Source of the DNA: Paraburkholderia flava
Lineage (GTDB): Bacteria > Pseudomonadota > Gammaproteobacteria > Burkholderiales > Burkholderiaceae
Reading direction: 5' to 3'
DNA: 64,000 nucleotides
Assembly: GCF_004359985.1 (NCBI RefSeq)
Contig: NZ_SMRO01000002.1
Location: forward strand, 1,812,536-1,876,535
Below the pieces are notes generated by a model, which saw nothing but the letters and a program-made list of their open reading frames with translations, searched no databases and had not been told where the DNA came from. Positions 1 to 9,252 of this stretch are shown here, piece by piece (positions within the stretch are counted from its first letter, which is position 1; each line of letters starts with the position of its first letter). Position numbers and translations under genes: made by a program.

Positions 1-114
1 CCCCCTCAGCGCCGGCCAATCCCCCGCCCATCCCGATGACCCACACGACGACGCGGCACGCGAACGATTCGCCCGCGCCCGCGCATCATACGATGCTCAA
101 GACTACCTGGAAAA

Positions 115-1008
115 TTACGCAGCGGCCGCCGTAAGCTGTACCGGCAGAAAATTCTGCAAGTACTCCTCGAATTCCGCCTTCACCTCGGGATGACGCAGCG
201 CGAACTCGACGGTTGCCTTCAGGTAGCCAAGCTTGCTACCGCAGTCGAAACGCGTGCCGAAGTAGCGGTACGCGAGCACCTGTTCTTCGGCCAGCAGTGA
301 CTGCAGCGCGTCGGTGAGTTGCAGTTCGCCACCGGCGCCCGGCTTCAACGCGCGGATGTGATTGAAGATCGTCGGCATCAGCACATAGCGCCCGACCACG
401 CCGAGATTCGACGGCGCTTTTTCAGGTGCAGGCTTCTCGACGATACCCGACAGCTTGATCACGTCCTCTTCCCACTCGCGTCCATCGACGACACCGTACG
501 AACGGCTGTCTTCGCGCGCGATCGTTTCGACGCCCACCACCGAGCTGTGATAGTGGTTGAACACGTCGACCAGCTGTTTCATCACCGGCTGCGTGCTGTG
601 CAGCAGATCGTCCGCGAGAATCACGGCGAACGGGCTCTCTCCGACCAGCTTTTCGGCGCACAGCACCGCATGGCCAAGGCCAAGCGCAGTGGCCTGGCGC
701 ACGTAAAAACAATCGACGTTCGCGGGCTTGATGCTGCGCACGAGATCGAGCAGTTGCTCCTTGCCGCGTGCTTCGAGTTCGGCTTCGATTTCGTACGACT
801 TGTCGAAGTGATCTTCGATCGCGCGCTTGCTGCGCCCGGTCACGAAGATCATTTCGGTAATGCCTGCCGCGATCGCTTCTTCCACCGCGTACTGGATCAA
901 CGGCTTGTCGACGATGGGCAGCATTTCCTTCGGACTGGCCTTGGTGGCCGGCAGGAAGCGTGTTCCGAGGCCCGCCACGGGAAACACGGCTTTGGTGACT
1001 TTCAGCAT
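115..1008 (-). CDS. galU: UTP-glucose-1-phosphate uridylyltransferase (BceT-like)
   Basis: This 297-residue cytoplasmic enzyme makes UDP-glucose from UTP and glucose-1-phosphate. UDP-glucose is the precursor of the glucose, galactose and glucuronate units of the polysaccharide. The nucleotide-binding signature [11 protein letters not shown] sits at residues 13-23, followed by [10 protein letters not shown], as in bacterial GalU; the length is normal for the family. I chose the ATG at 1008 because the usual GalU start ([13 protein letters not shown]) begins there, with a GGGA element upstream; a GTG at 1023 would add five residues. It is the first gene of a block in the order T-S-R-Q-P-O-N, which matches the cepacian bce-II cluster, so it is probably BceT. 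A housekeeping galU elsewhere in the genome cannot be excluded. Confidence 0.95.
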   Translation of the reverse strand: MLKVTKAVFPVAGLGTRFLPATKASPKEMLPIVDKPLIQYAVEEAIAAGITEMIFVTGRSKRAIEDHFDKSYEIEAELEARGKEQLLDLVRSIKPANVDCFYVRQATALGLGHAVLCAEKLVGESPFAVILADDLLHSTQPVMKQLVDVFNHYHSSVVGVETIAREDSRSYGVVDGREWEEDVIKLSGIVEKPAPEKAPSNLGVVGRYVLMPTIFNHIRALKPGAGGELQLTDALQSLLAEEQVLAYRYFGTRFDCGSKLGYLKATVEFALRHPEVKAEFEEYLQNFLPVQLTAAAA

Positions 1009-1662
1009 GGTCTGCATTCCCACATCGGTTAATCAATCTTCTTGCGCCCGTTGCAGCAGCGCACACGTGCCGGAAACTCTTTCAGCCCGACATTCATCGG
1101 ATCGAGGTGAATCGGGCCTGTCGATCCGAGGCTGTCGCATGATGAAATTGAATCCGGAAACAATTACGCGGCACCAATAATGAACAAAAGTGAATCGCGC
1201 AATTGTTACGTATTAAATCCGCTTCGATAATCAAAAGCGTTATTCATTCTCATCGAACGATGGCAGCTTGCCGGGTGTCATCCGGAAACGTCCGATCGGT
1301 TCATTTCGCAGTGCCTCACGATAAGCTGACACCGCCACGAGAACCAGCAGGACCGCGATGCCTGCGAGCAGATGCATGTTCATGGCTTTACTCCTGGTCA
1401 AAGGATTCCGAGACTCAAACTATCACGAAAAAATCGATAAATAATTCTCGCCGATGTAACGAAATCTTTGATTCATTTCACGCAATTCATTCAACGGTCA
1501 TTTTCATCATTTCTTTTATCGAATGAATTTTTATTCATTTTTACCACTACCGATGCTCTACGATGGCCATACGAACCCGCGCGCGCGGGTATGACGCTAT
1601 GGCGCGGTACGGATCCAGCGCCGCGTATAAGCAAATTCCACAGTCCGATAAAAGGAGCATGC
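1009..1662. other. Intergenic region between galU and bceS
   Basis: This 654-base stretch separates galU from the divergent acyltransferase gene. Besides the small gene at 1240-1383, it contains an AT-rich tract at about 1430-1555 with repeated TTCATT/ATTCA words. Within that tract is the 15-mer TTTTATCGAATGAAT (1514-1528), which recurs in inverse orientation upstream of bceA. A GG-N10-GC arrangement (CGGTACG at 1605-1611, AGC at 1617-1619) 43 bases before the bceS start resembles a weak sigma-54 promoter. Confidence 0.5.
1240..1383 (-). CDS. 47-residue single-pass membrane protein, unrecognised
   Basis: A small gene not usually called. It encodes 47 residues with a hydrophobic segment at residues 5-20 (LLAGIAVLLVLVAVSA), then a polar tail rich in Arg and Pro that ends SFDENE. 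An AGGAG Shine-Dalgarno sequence lies 8 bases before the ATG, an almost ideal spacing. It lies 231 bases upstream of galU on the same strand, so it could be cotranscribed with it, and it is divergent from the bceS-like acyltransferase. The predicted topology is one inner-membrane helix with a cytoplasmic C-terminus, which is inference. I do not recognise a family. A role as a small accessory protein of the polysaccharide machinery is possible but only suggested by location. Confidence 0.6.
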   Translation of the reverse strand: MNMHLLAGIAVLLVLVAVSAYREALRNEPIGRFRMTPGKLPSFDENE

Positions 1663-2886
1663 ATGAGCCGTACGAGCACGATGGCCGTCGAGGCAACCGC
1701 CACTCCATTGCCCTTCCAGGCCCGCTCGCACGGTGAGGCCCGCGTGGACACCGCCGGCAAGGATCACATTGTCGACACGATGCGCGGCTTCGCGGCGCTG
1801 CTGGTCGCGTACTTCCATTGCCGGCAGGTCGAATGGGTCGGCATGCAGAGCTTCCATCAGACGATGGGCCATTCGCTCGACCTCAACGCGATCGTCGCGT
1901 ACCTCACGTTTCCGATCGCATGGGGATCGGCCGGCGTGCCGATCTTCTTCGTGATCAGCGGCTACTGCATTCATCGCGGCGCGGCACTGCGCATCGCACA
2001 GAACCCCAATTACCGGCTCGACGCGACGAATTTCTGGGCGCGCCGTTTTGCGCGCATCTATCCGGTGCTGCTGGCTGCGCTGCTGCTGACGTTCGCATTC
2101 GACTGGTTCAGTCTGCAACTGCCGCCGGTCAGCCACAAGGTGCGCGACATCGGCGTGCAGGCGTTCCTCGTCAATCTGTTCTCTCTGCAGGGCGTGGCCG
2201 GCAAGACCTACGGATCGAACGGTGCACTGTGGACGCTGTCGCTCGAAGTGCAGTTCTACGCGATCTATCCGCTGCTGTTTGCACTGCGCCGGCGTATTGG
2301 CATCGGTCCGGTGCTCGCGGGAGTCGCGCTCGTGAACGTCGTGTCGGCATTCGTGCTGGAACGGCATGACCTGCAGTTTTTCACGTCGTACTGGCTGTCG
2401 TGGACGCTCGGCGCGTGGATCGCCGACGTGAAGGCCCAACAGGGAGGTACCGCGAAGCAGCCGCCGTCGTCGCTGCTCTACGTCGCGGCGGCTGTTTTCA
2501 CGGCACTCGGCTGTATCGCGTTCCATTTCGGGCAGTACGGTGCGTTCCAGTTGTGGGCGTTGGGCTTCGCGTGCTATCTGTACCGCGCGCTCGACACGGT
2601 CCGCACGGCCGGCGGTATCGCGATGCGTGCGCTGGCGCGTGTCGGCGACTTCAGCTTTTCGCTGTACGTCGTGCATCTGCCTATATTCGTGCTGCTGTCG
2701 TCGCTGCTGTTCCGCTCCACGCTGCAGCTGACGATCTGGCCGACGTTCGGCTACATGCTGGTCGCAGTCGTCGTCGCGTACGTGTTCCATCGGCTGGTCG
2801 AACTGCCCGCGATGAAGTGGTCCGCGAGCCTCAAGCCGCGCAATCGCGGCGCGGCTGCATCCACAGGTGCAGCCGCACGGGTTTAA
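1663..2886 (+). CDS. bceS: Acyltransferase family 3 membrane protein (BceS-like)
   Basis: This 407-residue polytopic inner-membrane acyltransferase is predicted to add acetyl groups to the polysaccharide repeat unit. After a soluble leader of about 35 residues comes the family-3 opening (HIVDTMRGFAALLVAYFHCR), then about ten hydrophobic segments. Other family features are FFVISGYCIHRG near residue 100, the Arg-rich FWARRFARIYPV segment and WTLSLEVQFYAIYPLLF. The ATG at 1663 is preceded by AAAGGAG at good spacing; the reading frame is open further upstream to 1468, but that stretch lacks an acyltransferase-like sequence. It points away from its neighbours, so it has its own promoter. Position between galU and the tandem glycosyltransferase identifies it as BceS rather than BceO. 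Confidence 0.88.
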   Translation: MSRTSTMAVEATATPLPFQARSHGEARVDTAGKDHIVDTMRGFAALLVAYFHCRQVEWVGMQSFHQTMGHSLDLNAIVAYLTFPIAWGSAGVPIFFVISGYCIHRGAALRIAQNPNYRLDATNFWARRFARIYPVLLAALLLTFAFDWFSLQLPPVSHKVRDIGVQAFLVNLFSLQGVAGKTYGSNGALWTLSLEVQFYAIYPLLFALRRRIGIGPVLAGVALVNVVSAFVLERHDLQFFTSYWLSWTLGAWIADVKAQQGGTAKQPPSSLLYVAAAVFTALGCIAFHFGQYGAFQLWALGFACYLYRALDTVRTAGGIAMRALARVGDFSFSLYVVHLPIFVLLSSLLFRSTLQLTIWPTFGYMLVAVVVAYVFHRLVELPAMKWSASLKPRNRGAAASTGAAARV

Positions 2887-2891
2887 TAACG

Positions 2892-5360
2892 TCAGCGATC
2901 CGCGACGTCCTGCAGAATCCGCTCAACTGACGCGACATACGAGGCCGAACCGAAACGCTGCCGCGCGTCGCGTTCGCCGTTCGCGACGAGCCGCTCGCGC
3001 AGCCCCTCGTCGGCGCGCAGTTCGGCGAGCGTATCGGCGAGACCGTGCGCATCGCCCGGCGTGCACAGCATGCCGTTCACCCCGTCCTCGACGATCTCGA
3101 TCACACCGCCCGCGCGTGCAGCGACAACCGGCCGCCCCGCCAGCATCCCTTCGACGATCACGCGGCCAAACGGCTCCGGCGTGATCGACGTATGCACGAC
3201 GACGTCCACAGCATGCATGCAGGCCGCGATGTTGTTCTGGAAGCCGAGAAAATGCACACGATCGCCGATCCCGTGATTGACGACGAACGCACGCAATTCA
3301 GCTTCGTATTCGTCCTCGCCGAACAGCGGCGCACCCACCAGTACCGCATGCATGTGCGGATTGAGCACGACCGCTTCGAGCAGCACATGCTGGCCTTTCC
3401 AGCGTGCGAGACGGCTGAACGAACCGACGAGAAAGCCTTCCAGCGGCAGATCCAGCAGCGCGCGCAGCGTCTTCTGCGGCACATCGGCGAGCGCGTCGAA
3501 TGGCTCGGCATCGATGCCGTTGAACACGACGTCGACGCGCCGGCTGCCGAACTGCGTCAACTCGACGAACGCCTGCTTCGACGCACCCGAATTCGCGATC
3601 ACGTGCGCCAGCCCGAGCTTTGCGCACCACTTGATGATCGCCAGCTGACGCGGCCCGAAATGCTCCGCACTGACGATGTCGCGCAAATGCCAGACAGCGG
3701 GCTTCCCCACGAGGCGCCCGACGATCGCGCCGATCACCATCGCGCGCTGCGTGTTCGCGTAGATCACGTCGGCGTGCTTCGCGCGGCGCATCACGTTGCG
3801 CACCAGCGCGGCCATGTCCTTCAGCGCTCGCCATTTCGGCACGCTGCCGCCCTGCTTGCGAACCTGGCGCAGTGCGCCCGAATCGAATACGTTGACCGTG
3901 ACGCCGGCCTGATCGAGCGCGGTGCGGAACGGGCCATCGTCGAACAGCACGACTTCGACACGCTCGCGCAGGCCTTTCACGATTTCCAGCAGCGACAATT
4001 CAGCGCCACCGAGCACACCGCTTTGATCGACGGCGAGCACACGCGGTGCATGCTTCGCCGACGTCTTCGCACGCGGGACATCGCGCGGTGCATCGAACGC
4101 GGGTAACGTCGCCCCCTGCAATGCAGGCACTGCGGCACGCACGTGCGCGAAAAAGCGCTCGCGAAAATGGGTCGCTGAAAACCGCTCGGCATTGCGCCGG
4201 CAATCGGCAGCGACGAAGCGATATGCACCATCAGCAAACGTGCCGACAGCCGCGACGATCGACTCGATCGTCTGCTCGTCGAAGAACAGACCCGTGGGTT
4301 GCGACTGCGACGGGTCGCGCACGGTTTCGAGCGCCCCGCCCTTGCCATACGCGATCACCGGCGTGCCGCACGCCTGCGCTTCGACCACCGAAATGCCGAA
4401 GTCTTCTTCAGCAGCGAAAACGAACGCCTTCGCACGGCGCATATGATCGTGCAGCACCGCGAACGGCTGATAACCCATGATCTCGACGTTCGGGCCGGCC
4501 TTCGCGCGAATCTTCTGCATGTCGGGACCGTCGCCGATCACGACGAGCCTGCGCTCCGGCATCTTTGCAAAGGCCTCGACGATCAGATCGATCTTCTTGT
4601 ACGGCACCATCCGCGATGCGGTCAGATAAAAATCTTCCTTCTGCTCGCTCAGCTTGAACGCATCGACATCGACCGGCGGAAAGATCACGTCGGCTTCGCG
4701 CTGATACACCTTCTTGATACGGCGCGCGATGAACTCGGAATTGGCGACGAACGAATCGACCGAATTCGACGTGCGGATATCCCAGTTGCGGATGTAATGC
4801 AGGATCAGCCGCGCGAGCGCCGACTTCGGACCGCTCGTCAGCTTCGACTGCTGCAGGTATTGATGCTGCAGATCCCACGCATAACGGATCGGCGAATGCA
4901 CATAGCTGATGTGCACCTGGTCCGGCCCGGTCAGCACGCCCTTCGCGACTGCGTGGCTGCTTGAGATCACGACGTCGTATGCGGACACGTCGAGCTGTTC
5001 GATCGCGAGCGGCATCAACGGTAGCCATGCACGGTAGCGCTTGCGTGCGAACGGCAACCGCTGGATGAACGACGTGGTCACCGGTTTGCCGCGCACGAAC
5101 GTGCGGTCGTCGAGAAAATCGACGAGGCTGAACAGGTCCGCGTCCGGAAAGCACGCGATGATCTGTTCAAGCACACGTTCCGCGCCCGCATAGGTGACGA
5201 GCCAGTCGTGCACGATCGCGACGCGCACGTTGCCGCGTGCGCTACGTCGCCGCGCGGTCGTGCCGGGAGCCGTCGTGACAATCGGAGGAGAGACAGGATC
5301 GGCAAGCGCGCCACGCGTGACGGGACGCAGTGCTGCCTGTTCGACGAGATCGTGGTTCAT
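2892..5360 (-). CDS. bceR: Tandem two-domain GT4 glycosyltransferase (BceR-like)
   Basis: An 822-residue protein built of two GT-B, GT4-type glycosyltransferase domains joined head to tail. Domain 1 starts at about residue 45 (VRVAIVHDWLVTYAGAERVL) and has its E-x7-E donor motif near residue 320 (EDFGISVVEAQACGTPVIAY). Domain 2 starts at about residue 437 (APRVLAVDQSGVLGGAELSL) and has its motif near residue 728 (EPFGRVIVEGMLAGRPVVAA). It probably adds two sugars in the assembly of the lipid-linked repeat unit at the cytoplasmic membrane face. The ATG overlaps the flippase stop codon in an ATGA arrangement, implying translational coupling. The frame stays open upstream through the flippase gene, but that part is antisense-like shadow sequence, not protein. 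Which sugars it transfers cannot be read from the sequence. Confidence 0.9.
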   Translation of the reverse strand: MNHDLVEQAALRPVTRGALADPVSPPIVTTAPGTTARRRSARGNVRVAIVHDWLVTYAGAERVLEQIIACFPDADLFSLVDFLDDRTFVRGKPVTTSFIQRLPFARKRYRAWLPLMPLAIEQLDVSAYDVVISSSHAVAKGVLTGPDQVHISYVHSPIRYAWDLQHQYLQQSKLTSGPKSALARLILHYIRNWDIRTSNSVDSFVANSEFIARRIKKVYQREADVIFPPVDVDAFKLSEQKEDFYLTASRMVPYKKIDLIVEAFAKMPERRLVVIGDGPDMQKIRAKAGPNVEIMGYQPFAVLHDHMRRAKAFVFAAEEDFGISVVEAQACGTPVIAYGKGGALETVRDPSQSQPTGLFFDEQTIESIVAAVGTFADGAYRFVAADCRRNAERFSATHFRERFFAHVRAAVPALQGATLPAFDAPRDVPRAKTSAKHAPRVLAVDQSGVLGGAELSLLEIVKGLRERVEVVLFDDGPFRTALDQAGVTVNVFDSGALRQVRKQGGSVPKWRALKDMAALVRNVMRRAKHADVIYANTQRAMVIGAIVGRLVGKPAVWHLRDIVSAEHFGPRQLAIIKWCAKLGLAHVIANSGASKQAFVELTQFGSRRVDVVFNGIDAEPFDALADVPQKTLRALLDLPLEGFLVGSFSRLARWKGQHVLLEAVVLNPHMHAVLVGAPLFGEDEYEAELRAFVVNHGIGDRVHFLGFQNNIAACMHAVDVVVHTSITPEPFGRVIVEGMLAGRPVVAARAGGVIEIVEDGVNGMLCTPGDAHGLADTLAELRADEGLRERLVANGERDARQRFGSASYVASVERILQDVADR

Positions 5361-6823
5361 GCGCTTTTCCTCGGGTTCAGTCGCATCAGCACCATTCGCG
5401 CAAGGTCGCGCAGCGCCGGGGTCATCGTGATCGACCAGACCACGTTTGCGCCGACCACGAGCGCCACCGCGACGACGCTCGACGTGAGGCCAGACAGGAA
5501 GGTGGAAAGCCACAGCGTGCCGATCAGGAAGACCAGATGCGCGAGCATGTCGAGCACGATCGGCCGTGCGCGGATCGCGGACAGCCACAGCAGTACGCCG
5601 TAATCGAACAGCGCACGCGACGCGACGACTATCGCCGCGCCGGTCAAACCGAAGTGCGCGATGCCGAACCACAGCGCGCCGGCAAAGAACGGCAGTTCGA
5701 ACATGCCGACCCGCGCGGCCGCCGCGGGCGTCACCTGCGACTGCACGAGAATGCGCGTCACGTTCGCCTGCCCGACGAGCCACACGCCGACGATCAGAAT
5801 CCGTCCTACCGGTCCCGCTGCCGTCGCAATCTCGTTGCCGACCCACAGATGCAGGAACGGTTCGAGCACGATGATCGCGACGAGCGCGACCGGCGTGAAC
5901 ACGCCGTTCAGGAATTCGAGCGACTGCCGTGTGAGCACATCGGCATGGTCGCGTCCCACTGCGGAAAGACGCGGAAACAGCGTGCGTGTGAGTGCGGTCG
6001 GCACGATGTTCAGCCGCGTGACGAGATTCTGCGGCACGGTGTAGTACGTAACGAAGCGCGCACCAAGCGACGTGCCGAGCATCACGCGATCGAGCGATTC
6101 GGCGACCATGTTCGTCACGCTCGCGATCAGCATCCAGCCGCCGAAACTGAACAGCCCCTTCGCGACGCCGAATTGCGGCGGCTCGATGCGGCGGATGCCG
6201 AGCACCTTCAACGCCGAGTGACCGAGCAACGCCGCTGCGAGCAGCCGCGCGACGACCGCTGCGGCGAGCACGTACTGCAGCGTCGGCGCGAAATACCACG
6301 CAGCACCGAGCGGCAGCAGCTGGAACAGGAACGTGCCGAGCGTCTGGTTCGTGTTGTAGATACCGAAGCGCTCCGCGCCGTTGATCGCACCGGCGAATAC
6401 CCACGACACGTTGGCGATCGGCATCGCGATGGCGAGCCACGGCAGCGCCATGTACACCTCGTGCTGCAGTTCCGGCGATACCTTCGAGAAATACGCGGTG
6501 TACATGAACGCGCCGAAGTAGATCATCAGGCCGCCCGCGATACCGGTCGCGAGATTGAGCCACGTCGCGCTCCAGAACACGCGCGAACTCTCGCTGGCGT
6601 CGCCGCTCGCGCGCGCCTTCGAGATGTGGTTCTGCGCGGCCATGCTCATCCCGAGATCGAGGATGCCGAAGTAGCCGATCAGCGTCCACACGAGGCTGAT
6701 CACGCCATAGCGCTCGACGCCGAGCAGCTTGATGTAGGCCGGCACCGTGACGAGCGACACGAACGTGGGCAGTACTAGTCCGAAGAAATTGATCGCTACG
6801 TTCTTGAGGATGCCCTTGTCCAT
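5357..6823 (-). CDS. bceQ: Polysaccharide flippase, Wzx/MATE type (BceQ-like)
   Basis: A 488-residue integral membrane protein of the polysaccharide exporter (Wzx) superfamily, predicted to flip the undecaprenyl-linked repeat unit across the inner membrane. It opens with NVAINFFGLVLPTFVSLVTV and ILDLGMSMAAQNHISKA, typical of the first helices of the family, and has about 12-14 hydrophobic segments along its length. The ATG at 6823 follows GGAAGGGA at good spacing; the frame is open 23 codons further upstream, but that sequence lacks a ribosome site and does not look membrane-associated. Its stop overlaps the start of bceR. It is followed by the polymerase (BceI) and exporter (BceE/BceF) further right, so this locus uses the Wzx/Wzy route. 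Confidence 0.9.
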   Translation of the reverse strand: MDKGILKNVAINFFGLVLPTFVSLVTVPAYIKLLGVERYGVISLVWTLIGYFGILDLGMSMAAQNHISKARASGDASESSRVFWSATWLNLATGIAGGLMIYFGAFMYTAYFSKVSPELQHEVYMALPWLAIAMPIANVSWVFAGAINGAERFGIYNTNQTLGTFLFQLLPLGAAWYFAPTLQYVLAAAVVARLLAAALLGHSALKVLGIRRIEPPQFGVAKGLFSFGGWMLIASVTNMVAESLDRVMLGTSLGARFVTYYTVPQNLVTRLNIVPTALTRTLFPRLSAVGRDHADVLTRQSLEFLNGVFTPVALVAIIVLEPFLHLWVGNEIATAAGPVGRILIVGVWLVGQANVTRILVQSQVTPAAAARVGMFELPFFAGALWFGIAHFGLTGAAIVVASRALFDYGVLLWLSAIRARPIVLDMLAHLVFLIGTLWLSTFLSGLTSSVVAVALVVGANVVWSITMTPALRDLARMVLMRLNPRKSA

Positions 6824-6948
6824 CGATTCCCTTCCGGTTCGTTCATGCGTCTCGCTGCAATCACATCGAGTAGAGCACGTAAAAAAGCCCATTGATGCAG
6901 TGCGGAAAACGAAAATAAATCGCCTTCACGCGGCGATGCTGAAGCCGT

Positions 6949-9252
6949 TCAGGCCGGTTTCCAGCGGTACATCATCACTTTGCCGCGCGCGTCTTCTTCG
7001 ACGAAGATCAGGTACTCGCCGTCGCTGCGACGCGACGCGCTGATGCCGTTCGGCACATCGACCCAGCCGGACGCCCGACCCACTTCCGGTCCCGGCCGGA
7101 TCACGCCGACTTCCTTGCCCGAATCGCGGTCGTACACGTGCACCGCGCCGACGGCTTCGACCGTGAACACGTACTGCCCTTCGACGGTCAGCCCGATCGT
7201 CGTGACGACCGGCTTCGCTTTCGTGTTCCAGGGCAGCGTGACTGCATAGCGCTGCACCGGCTTGCCGGTCGACCAGTGGTCGTAGCGCACCAGCTCGCGG
7301 CCGACCTCCTTCCAGAAACCCGGCTCGAACGGCAGATCGGCGGTATAGCCGGTCGCGTACATGGAATCGGTGGCCGGGTCGTACACCGCGCGACGCAGCT
7401 CGGTGAACGGCTGCGGCACCGGGTACGCGGTGATGTCCGCATACGAGTAGATCGGATTGCCGTGCGCATCGAGGCCGCCGAAGCGAAACCGGAACACGCC
7501 CTTCGAATCGCGCGCGCGCCAGATATCGCCGTTCGTATCGATCCACCAGCCCCAGCCGCCGACAAGCTTCGGGCCCGTTGTGTTCGGCGTGAATTCGTTC
7601 GCATCGAAGCGGCCGTCGCCGTTCGCGTCGCGCCAGATCCAGTCGCCGCCCGCGGGCGCGTTCGGGATGTTCGCGACGCCGCGCGGACGTCCCGCGATGA
7701 AGCCCGACGGAATCGCCGTCTCGCCTTCGCGTGCCGGATCGAATCGATAGATCTTCAACTGATCCGCATACATGTCCGTCAGAAACAGAAACGTGTGCCC
7801 CTTCAGCTTGCGAGCGACCGGCAGACCAGGCCACTGACCGGTGTGGAACACGGGATCCTGCGGATAACGAAAACGGTTCGACAGAAAGCCCGCATAACGC
7901 CACTCCTGTCCCACCGGCTTCGACAGATCCAGCTCGAAGCGCTTGTTGCCCGTATAGACGCTGTCCGGCCGCGACGGATCGATCCACGCACCGTCGACGA
8001 ACAGCAACCCTTGCACCTGCCATAACCGCTTGCCGTCGGGCGTATAGCTTTCGAGCGTCGCACCGAGCCCTGCACCGAGCGGTGCGAAACGCGGACCGAT
8101 ACCGTTGGTCGACACGTACACGTTGCCCTGCGCATCGACACCGACACCGGTCAGTCCGTTGAAGCGCTGCGGTCCCGGCTTGCCCTCCGAACTCGCACCA
8201 CCCGAAAAAATGCCGCCTCGTTCGCCGAGCGTGCCGCTCAATGCATAGCGTCCGTTCGTCTTGCTGAAGAACAGCACCTGCTGACGCGGCCCGTTGTCCG
8301 CGATCAGCACTCGGCCGCGTCCGTCGACAGCGATGTCGACCGCGACGGTGTCGGCGGGAAGCGGCAACGTGTCGTCGAGAGGCTTGCCGCTTGCGCTGAA
8401 ATGCGCGACATGCGGCACAGCGTTGCTAGCTTTTTTGTCCGATGCAATGTCCGGGACCGGGTTCGATCCGTCGCCGAGCGTGTCCGTCAACGCCCATACC
8501 GAGCCGTCCGGTGCGAGCGCGAGGCGGCCCGGCTGCGGGACCGTCCACTCCGATTTCTTCAGCATCGATTCCGCGTCGTACACCTCGATGCGATCGCGCG
8601 TCGTGTTCGCTGCGTACAGCGTCGTGTCGTTTGCCGCGAGACCGCCTATATCACCGGCCGCTACCGTGCGTTTAGCGTTCGCGTCGCTGGCCGATGGCGG
8701 CGGCTGCGTCGGCACGTCGTTCATCATCAGGAAGCTTGCTGCGAGCTTCGCGCGTGGGTCCGCCGGATTCACGGCAGGCTGGAACGGCGCGCTCTGCTTG
8801 ATGTCGCCGATCTCGCGCCGCGAGATGCCGTACCACTGACGTCCCTTCTGCGGCCAGATCCCCTGCGCGACCAGATGCCCCTTCTCGTTGCCGACCGATA
8901 CCGCGACGAACGCGTAACGCCGGTTCACTGCGACCGCGTTGCCGCCGCCGTTACCCCAGCCATGTGTGCCGCCTGCGAAGCCGAGCATCTTGCCGTTCTG
9001 ATAGACACTCGCTTCGGCGCCGCTCTCGTCCCATGGCGCATTCGTGTAGACCTTGCCGTCCTGCGCGACTGCGATCGCAGTGATGTTGATCTGCGTCCAT
9101 GTACCGTCGCCGTAGCCGAACGTATTGCCGATCCACGACGTCCGCGCATTCAGCGCGGTCTCGGCACTCGCAGCCGATGCGCCAACGAGACAGACTCCCG
9201 CCAGGCTCGCGCAGACGAGTCGTGCAAATGTGGAACGCAGCGAACGCGGCAA
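6949..9252 (-). CDS. bceP: Secreted beta-propeller protein (BceP-like), TTG start
   Basis: A 767-residue exported protein. The first 30 residues form a classical signal peptide (SLAGVCLVGASAASAE). The rest is rich in repeated propeller-blade words such as GVGVDAQGNVYVSTNG and VDIAVDGRGRVLIADNG, typical of NHL/SMP-30-like beta-propellers. A calcium-loop-like segment DANGDGRFDANEF lies near residue 545. It begins with TTG, with AGGAG 8 bases upstream; no ATG fits. In cepacian clusters the gene in this place, bceP, is annotated as a beta-xylosidase-like protein; I do not see a canonical glycosidase active-site motif, so hydrolase activity is only inherited from the name. Periplasmic or surface polysaccharide binding or cleavage is a reasonable inference. 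It lies 125 bases upstream of bceQ on the same strand. Confidence 0.8.
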   Translation of the reverse strand: MPRSLRSTFARLVCASLAGVCLVGASAASAETALNARTSWIGNTFGYGDGTWTQINITAIAVAQDGKVYTNAPWDESGAEASVYQNGKMLGFAGGTHGWGNGGGNAVAVNRRYAFVAVSVGNEKGHLVAQGIWPQKGRQWYGISRREIGDIKQSAPFQPAVNPADPRAKLAASFLMMNDVPTQPPPSASDANAKRTVAAGDIGGLAANDTTLYAANTTRDRIEVYDAESMLKKSEWTVPQPGRLALAPDGSVWALTDTLGDGSNPVPDIASDKKASNAVPHVAHFSASGKPLDDTLPLPADTVAVDIAVDGRGRVLIADNGPRQQVLFFSKTNGRYALSGTLGERGGIFSGGASSEGKPGPQRFNGLTGVGVDAQGNVYVSTNGIGPRFAPLGAGLGATLESYTPDGKRLWQVQGLLFVDGAWIDPSRPDSVYTGNKRFELDLSKPVGQEWRYAGFLSNRFRYPQDPVFHTGQWPGLPVARKLKGHTFLFLTDMYADQLKIYRFDPAREGETAIPSGFIAGRPRGVANIPNAPAGGDWIWRDANGDGRFDANEFTPNTTGPKLVGGWGWWIDTNGDIWRARDSKGVFRFRFGGLDAHGNPIYSYADITAYPVPQPFTELRRAVYDPATDSMYATGYTADLPFEPGFWKEVGRELVRYDHWSTGKPVQRYAVTLPWNTKAKPVVTTIGLTVEGQYVFTVEAVGAVHVYDRDSGKEVGVIRPGPEVGRASGWVDVPNGISASRRSDGEYLIFVEEDARGKVMMYRWKPA

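Noticed and set aside
5361..6689. The reading frame of bceR continues open for 443 codons upstream, through the flippase gene
   Set aside because: The extension is Arg/Ala-rich out-of-frame sequence over a well-recognised flippase gene, and bceR has a proper ATG overlapping the flippase stop.
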